Source of the DNA: Curvibacter microcysteis
GTDB lineage: Bacteria > Pseudomonadota > Gammaproteobacteria > Burkholderiales > Burkholderiaceae_C
Strand: one strand, 5' to 3'
Length of the DNA stretch: 64,000 nucleotides
Assembly (NCBI RefSeq): GCF_028649435.1
Contig: NZ_JAQSIN010000010.1
Part shown: positions 59,416-64,000 of the stretch, in pieces
Position numbering within the stretch: position 1 is the stretch's first letter
How the letters are laid out: each line of letters begins with the position of its first letter
The notes under the pieces: generated by a model
What the model was told of the DNA's origin: nothing
What the model saw: only the letters and a program-made list of their open reading frames with translations
Databases searched by the model: none
Position numbers and translations under genes: made by a program

Positions 59416-60071
59416 TGGACTGGCAAACCCTCTGGCTGTTCATGGCCGCGGGTTGGTTGCTCAACCTGACGCCGGGGCCCGATGTGCTCTACATCGTGTC
59501 CCACTCGCTCAGGTCCGGACTGCGCGCCGGCGTGGTGGCGGGTTTGGGCATCACCGCAGGCTGCTTTGTGCACATCGCGGCCGCCGCCATTGGCGTTGGG
59601 GCCTTGCTGCCGGCATCGGCCACGGCGTTCACCGTGCTCAAGTGGGTGGGGGCCGCCTACTTGATGTGGATGGGTGTGCGCATGCTGCTGTCGCGACCTG
59701 CCTCGGGGGCGGGTTCGACGCCGGTGATCTCGGTCGGGCAGGGGGGGGCGGCAGAGCCACTGAGCAAGGTGTTCCTGGGCGGCTTTTGGACCAATGTGCT
59801 CAACCCCAAGGTGGCCTTGTTTTTTCTGGCCTTTGTGCCGCAATTCATCGCCCCCGGCACCGACAACAAAGCCTTGGCTTTTGTGCTGCTGGGCACCTTG
59901 TTCAATGTGAACGCGATTCCCATCAACATCGGCTGGGCTGCGGTGGCCACCTGGATGGCGCGCCGCATGGACGTGGTGCAGCAGCGCCTGCAGGTGCTGG
60001 ACCGCGTGGCCGGCGCTTTGTTCATCGGCTTTGGTTTGAAATTGGCTTTGTCGGACCGACCCGTGCCTTGA
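59415..60071 (+). CDS. LysE/RhtB-family amino-acid exporter inside the trp operon
   Basis: 218 aa with about six membrane helices. The family N-terminal motif N-L-T-P-G-P-D-V-L-Y and the W-T-N-V-L-N-P-K-V-A-L-F-F segment are clear. These transporters export amino acids and related metabolites. It begins at the trpG stop (TGATG) and trpD follows 34 nt later, so it is translated as part of the operon. Substrate unknown; tryptophan or a pathway intermediate is an inference from position. Confidence 0.88.
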   Translation: MDWQTLWLFMAAGWLLNLTPGPDVLYIVSHSLRSGLRAGVVAGLGITAGCFVHIAAAAIGVGALLPASATAFTVLKWVGAAYLMWMGVRMLLSRPASGAGSTPVISVGQGGAAEPLSKVFLGGFWTNVLNPKVALFFLAFVPQFIAPGTDNKALAFVLLGTLFNVNAIPINIGWAAVATWMARRMDVVQQRLQVLDRVAGALFIGFGLKLALSDRPVP

Positions 60072-60105
60072 GCGCGTCGGCCCCTTGAACTCTGGAGACA
60101 TTTGC

Positions 60106-61158
60106 ATGCCCATCACCCCCCAGGAAGCGCTTCAGCGCACCATCGAACACCGCGAGATCTTCCATGACGAGATGCTCAAGATCGTGCGCTTGATCATGAG
60201 CGGCGAGCTGTCGCCCGTGATGACGGCGGCCTTGATCACCGGTCTGCGTGTCAAGAAGGAAACCATTGGCGAAATCACTGCCGCGGCCCAAGTGATGCGT
60301 GAGTTCTCGACCAAGGTCCATGTGGCTGACAAGACCCACCTGGTCGACATCGTCGGCACCGGTGGCGACGGCTCGCACACGTTCAACATCAGCACCTGCT
60401 CGATGTTTGTGGCCGCTGCCGCGGGCGCCAAGGTCAGCAAACACGGTGGACGCAGTGTGTCCAGCAAGTCGGGCAGTGCGGACGTGCTGGAGGCCCTGGG
60501 CGTCAACATCAACCTGCCGTCAGAGGCGATCTCGCGCTGCATCGAGCAAACTGGCATCGGCTTCATGTTCGCGCCCAACCACCACCCGGCCATGAAGAAC
60601 GTGGCGGCGGTGCGCAAAGAGCTGGGCGTGCGCACCATCTTCAACATCCTGGGCCCGCTGACCAACCCGGCGAGTGCACCCAACATCCTGATGGGGGTGT
60701 TCCACTCTGATCTGGTGGGCATCCAAGTGCGTGCCTTGCAGCGCCTGGGGGCGGAGCACGCGGTGGTCGTCTATGGCCGAGACGGCATGGACGAGGTCAG
60801 TCTGGGCGCGGCCACCCTGGTGGGCGAGTTGCACAACGGCCAGGTGCGCGAGTACGAAATCCACCCTGAAGACTTTGATCTGCCCATGGCCAGCAACCGT
60901 GCGCTGAAGGTGGACACGCCCGAGCAGTCGCGCGACTTGCTGCTGGCCGTGCTGGACAACAGCGAGGACCCTGCCGTGCGCGCCGCTCGCGATATCGTGC
61001 TGCTCAACGCCGGTGTGGCGCTTTATGCTGCCAACGTCGCGCCCAGCATGGCCGATGGGGTGAAGCTGGCCCGCGCGGCTTTGGTCAGTGGCGCCGCCAA
61101 GCAACGCCTGTCGGCCTTGGTGACTGCCAGTCAATCCTTGGGCCCCCACCTGGCTTGA
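60106..61158 (+). CDS. trpD: Anthranilate phosphoribosyltransferase
   Basis: 350 aa. The PRPP-binding G-T-G-G-D-G, the K-H-G-G-R-S-V-S-S loop and the anthranilate-binding N-H-H-P segment are present. It transfers phosphoribose to anthranilate. The ATG at 60106 has a GGAGA site; seven in-frame codons upstream are leader-like and were excluded. Confidence 0.97.
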   Translation: MPITPQEALQRTIEHREIFHDEMLKIVRLIMSGELSPVMTAALITGLRVKKETIGEITAAAQVMREFSTKVHVADKTHLVDIVGTGGDGSHTFNISTCSMFVAAAAGAKVSKHGGRSVSSKSGSADVLEALGVNINLPSEAISRCIEQTGIGFMFAPNHHPAMKNVAAVRKELGVRTIFNILGPLTNPASAPNILMGVFHSDLVGIQVRALQRLGAEHAVVVYGRDGMDEVSLGAATLVGELHNGQVREYEIHPEDFDLPMASNRALKVDTPEQSRDLLLAVLDNSEDPAVRAARDIVLLNAGVALYAANVAPSMADGVKLARAALVSGAAKQRLSALVTASQSLGPHLA

Positions 61159-61290
61159 ACGTGAGCCTGTGGCGTGCCCCCGCCACCTGGATGGCGCTCG
61201 GGCTGTCCAGGCTGTTCCTGTGGGTGGTCTTGGGCCATGCACCAGGTGTTCTGAAATTTTTGAAAAACGGCTCCTGAAGCCCGCAAAACC

Positions 61291-62079
61291 ATGAGTGACA
61301 TTCTCAACAAAATCCTGGCTGTGAAGCGCGAAGAACTCGCCGCCAGCCTCAAGAAGATGCCGCTTGCGGCCATGCGGGCCGATGCCGAAAGCCGCGTGCT
61401 CACGCGCGACTTTGTCGGCGCCCTGCGCCAGAAGATCGCCGCTGGTCAAGCCGCTGTGATTGCCGAGGTCAAGAAGGCCAGCCCCTCCAAGGGCGTGATT
61501 CGCGCTGACTTCATCCCTGCCGACATCGCCCAGAGCTACGCCGAGCATGGTGCGGCCTGCCTGTCCGTGCTGACTGACAAGCAGTTTTTTCAGGGCAGCG
61601 TGGACTTTCTCAAGCAAGCCCGCGCGTCTTGCGCGCTGCCGGTCTTGCGCAAGGACTTCCTGATCGATGCCTACCAGGTCTACGAAGCTCGGGCGATGGG
61701 TGCCGACGCTGTTTTGCTGATCGCCGCTTGCCTGGATGACGCCCAGATGGCCGATTTCGAGGCCATCGCCCGCAGCCTGGACATGGCGGTCTTGGTCGAG
61801 GTGCATGACCGTGGCGAACTGGAGCGTGCCCTGCGCCTGAAGACCCCCTTGATCGGTATCAACAACCGCAACCTGCGTACCTTCGAGGTCACGCTGGACA
61901 CCACTTTGGGCATGCTGGCCGATGTGCCTGCCGACCGTGTGCTGGTCACCGAATCAGGCATCCTGGCGCCGGCCGATGTGGCGCGCATGCGCGAGGCGAA
62001 TGTGCATGCGTTCTTGGTTGGTGAGGCCTTCATGCGCGCCCCGGACCCGGGTGAGGCCCTGGCGCGCCTGTTCGCCTGA
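61291..62079 (+). CDS. trpC: Indole-3-glycerol-phosphate synthase
   Basis: 262 aa TIM barrel, monofunctional (no fused TrpF). Landmarks are I-A-E-V-K-K-A-S-P-S-K-G, L-R-K-D-F-L-I-D, I-N-N-R-N-L and T-E-S-G-I. It closes the indole ring of the pathway. It is separated from trpD by 132 nt with no gene, longer than elsewhere in the operon. trpF/B/A are not in the window. Confidence 0.96.
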   Translation: MSDILNKILAVKREELAASLKKMPLAAMRADAESRVLTRDFVGALRQKIAAGQAAVIAEVKKASPSKGVIRADFIPADIAQSYAEHGAACLSVLTDKQFFQGSVDFLKQARASCALPVLRKDFLIDAYQVYEARAMGADAVLLIAACLDDAQMADFEAIARSLDMAVLVEVHDRGELERALRLKTPLIGINNRNLRTFEVTLDTTLGMLADVPADRVLVTESGILAPADVARMREANVHAFLVGEAFMRAPDPGEALARLFA

Positions 62080-62094
62080 TCAGAGGAGTCGGTC

Positions 62095-62850
62095 ATGTCA
62101 CGCCCGACGGCAGATCTGGGTTTGGAGTCGACCGCCGCAGTGGCCGACCAATTGTTCAACGCTGATCCCAGCCAATGGCCTGTCGCGCCCGCCTGGGCCG
62201 ATTTGGTGGCCGGCTTTTTTGCCCAGGCGGAAGGGCAGCGCTTGCTGGCCTTTTTGCAGCAGCGTCTGGACCAGGGCGCGGTGGTGTTTCCGCCCCAGCC
62301 CCTGCGCGCCTTGCAACTGACGCCACCCGAGCAGGTTCGGGTCGTGATCCTGGGGCAAGACCCTTACCATGGACGGCATCAGGCGGAAGGCTTGGCTTTT
62401 TCGGTGGCGCCTGGCGTGCCCGTTCCACCCTCGCTGCGCAATATTTTCAAAGAATTGCAACGCGATCTGGGCACTCCTTTTCCAGCCTTCCCCGTGCCCG
62501 GAGGCAGCCTGGCGTCCTGGGCCCGGCAAGGCGTGTTGTTGCTCAACACCTGCCTGACGGTGGAGGAAGGCCAGCCAGCCAGCCACGCCGGTCGGGGTTG
62601 GGAGCGTTTGACGGACGCAGTCATCCAGCACGTGGCGCAAGGGCCGCGGCCGGTGGTCTTCATGCTTTGGGGTGCCCACGCGCAGAGCAAGCGCCCCATG
62701 ATCGATGCTGAGCGCCACTTGGTGCTGACGGCCAACCATCCCTCGCCCTTGTCGGCCTTGCGGCCGCCGCTCCCTTTCATCGGTTGTGGGCACTTCTCAC
62801 AGGCACGGGCTTGGCGTGACCAGCAGGCGTCGACGGGTTCGGCGCTATGA
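62095..62850 (+). CDS. ung: Uracil-DNA glycosylase
   Basis: 251 aa family 1 UDG. The water-activating motif G-Q-D-P-Y-H (87-92, Asp89) and the DNA-intercalating H-P-S-P-L-S-A loop are intact. It removes uracil from DNA. AGAGGAG precedes the ATG. The gene lies 15 nt after trpC, so it is co-transcribed with the end of the trp operon. Confidence 0.96.
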   Translation: MSRPTADLGLESTAAVADQLFNADPSQWPVAPAWADLVAGFFAQAEGQRLLAFLQQRLDQGAVVFPPQPLRALQLTPPEQVRVVILGQDPYHGRHQAEGLAFSVAPGVPVPPSLRNIFKELQRDLGTPFPAFPVPGGSLASWARQGVLLLNTCLTVEEGQPASHAGRGWERLTDAVIQHVAQGPRPVVFMLWGAHAQSKRPMIDAERHLVLTANHPSPLSALRPPLPFIGCGHFSQARAWRDQQASTGSAL

Positions 62851-63022
62851 ACTTGGCATGGCCTCTGGGTTGAGGGGCCGCCTTAAAATTTTCGACGCCA
62901 AGCAAAAAAACTGCACGAGAAGCCGGATGGTCTCGAAATTCGGGTCATAATAGCGGTCTTGCAAATTCTTTTCGGAAGTTTGCAGCTCGGAATAAACGTA
63001 GTTCAAGCCTTAAAATTTGTGC

Positions 63023-63028
63023 TATAAT
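63023..63028 (+). promoter_or_regulatory. -10 box of the tRNA-tuf operon
   Basis: Perfect TATAAT, 12 nt before the tRNA-Tyr gene, in an AT-rich upstream region (62880-63035). The -35 is weak (GTTCAA-like at 63001-63006). Confidence 0.75.
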
Positions 63029-63040
63029 TCGAGATTCGCC

Positions 63041-63126
63041 GGAGGGGTGCCCGAGTGGCTAAAGGGGGCAGACTGTAAATCTGTTGGCTAACGCCTACGC
63101 TGGTTCGAATCCAGCCTCCTCCACCA
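63041..63126 (+). tRNA. tRNA-Tyr (anticodon GTA)
   Basis: 7-bp acceptor stem GGAGGGG paired with CTCCTCC (one G-U), a long type II variable arm, anticodon GTA in GACTGTAAATC, T-loop GGTTCGAATCC, and an encoded CCA end. Confidence 0.97.
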
Positions 63127-63200
63127 GCGATTGAATTGATGTGTGTGGCGACCGGAATGCTGCGCGAGGTGATGCCTTGAACTGTCTTGTCATTGCTTTG

Positions 63201-63274
63201 GCGGGAGTAGTTCAATGGTAGAACCCTAGCCTTCCAAGCTAATGACGCGGGTTCGATTCCCGTCTCCCGCTCCA
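63201..63274 (+). tRNA. tRNA-Gly (anticodon TCC)
   Basis: Acceptor GCGGGAG pairs with CTCCCGC; anticodon loop CTTCCAA gives TCC; T-loop GGTTCGATTCC; encoded CCA. Second tRNA in the tuf operon. Confidence 0.97.
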
Positions 63275-63327
63275 CAGTCGGTTCGAGTTGAGTTAGATTT
63301 TTGAAGTCCGCTGGACGGTCTTCAGAT

Positions 63328-63402
<75 letters not shown>

Positions 63403-63411
63403 CGTTCTTTT

Positions 63412-63432
63412 GCGCCTCCTGTCAGGAGGCGC
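63412..63432 (+). other. Hairpin between tRNA-Thr and tuf
   Basis: 9-bp perfect stem GCGCCTCCT / AGGAGGCGC with GTC loop, followed by only TTT. More likely an RNA-processing or attenuation element than a full terminator. Its left arm could pair with ribosome-site-like sequence. Confidence 0.5.
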
Positions 63433-63481
63433 TTTGACCCTCGTTGTGTTGATTTAGGTAATTTTTTTCGGAGTCGAAAAA

Positions 63482-64000
<519 letters not shown>

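Noticed and set aside
63412..63432. Hairpin before tuf as an intrinsic terminator
   Set aside because: Only three T residues follow, and the tRNA-tuf operon arrangement argues for read-through.

Overview
The window is GC-rich, tightly packed chromosomal DNA from a betaproteobacterium, most likely Burkholderiales/Comamonadaceae. The evidence is gene order rather than any single marker: rsmI-yraN-diaA-dolP, lptA-lptB-rpoN, an rpe-gph-trpEGDC region with apaG and a Gcr-like membrane protein nearby, thiL/pgpA/pncC, and a tRNA-Tyr/Gly/Thr cluster running into tuf. I see no transposase, integrase, phage gene or CRISPR array. It reads as ordinary core chromosome with small accessory insertions.

Layout. 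(1) 1-7995: a peptide-salvage operon made of isoaspartyl peptidase, a GsiABCD-type peptide/glutathione ABC importer, a DmpA-type aminopeptidase and a DppA-type D-aminopeptidase. A tandem REP-like hairpin repeat separates the binding-protein gene from the permeases. (2) 8072-14828: a NadM-like NMNAT-Nudix fusion, a diguanylate cyclase, a short Hsp70, an OmpA-like protein, an Lrp and a LysR regulator. (3) 14863-17529: rsmI, yraN, diaA and dolP. (4) 17630-24705: a glutamine amidotransferase, an MFS exporter, small proteins, malate synthase G, a type II haloacid dehalogenase and a LysR regulator. (5) 24767-28657: a DUF2214-like protein, a ChbG-like deacetylase, and ArnT-like and ArnC-like glycosyltransferases. 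(6) 28717-37370: psiF-like, argS, a SPOR protein, dsbA, lptA, lptB, rpoN, an rRNA methyltransferase and a PIN-domain protein. (7) 37700-46347: a Crp/Fnr regulator, an FMN glutamate-synthase-like protein, a YecA/SEC-C protein, a fluoroacetate-dehalogenase-like hydrolase, and a thiL...pgpA-pncC locus interrupted by a LysR and a tautomerase gene. (8) 46348-62850: a PAS-LuxR regulator, the Gcr-like protein, apaG, rpe, arsC, gph, two paralogous chemoreceptors, a chalcone-isomerase-like protein, the trp operon (leader, E, G, a LysE-type exporter, D, C) and ung. (9) 63041-64000: three tRNA genes and the start of tuf.

The most striking observation is the arsenate reductase gene at 51319-51756 (minus strand). 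Its frame is intact for 145 residues except for one TGA, and that TGA sits exactly at the catalytic cysteine codon of the ArsC active-site loop. It is therefore either a selenocysteine-containing arsenate reductase or a very precise nonsense mutation. Other signals outside routine annotation are: several genes with a -10-like hexamer 6-8 nt before the start codon and no Shine-Dalgarno, suggesting leaderless mRNAs; a NadM homologue whose NMNAT motifs are gone while the Nudix half is largely kept; a 27-residue Trp-Pro-Trp leader upstream of trpE; and a promoter-plus-terminator unit without an ORF at about 46463-46698.

All calls rest on reading the sequence and on remembered family motifs. No database search or folding program was run.
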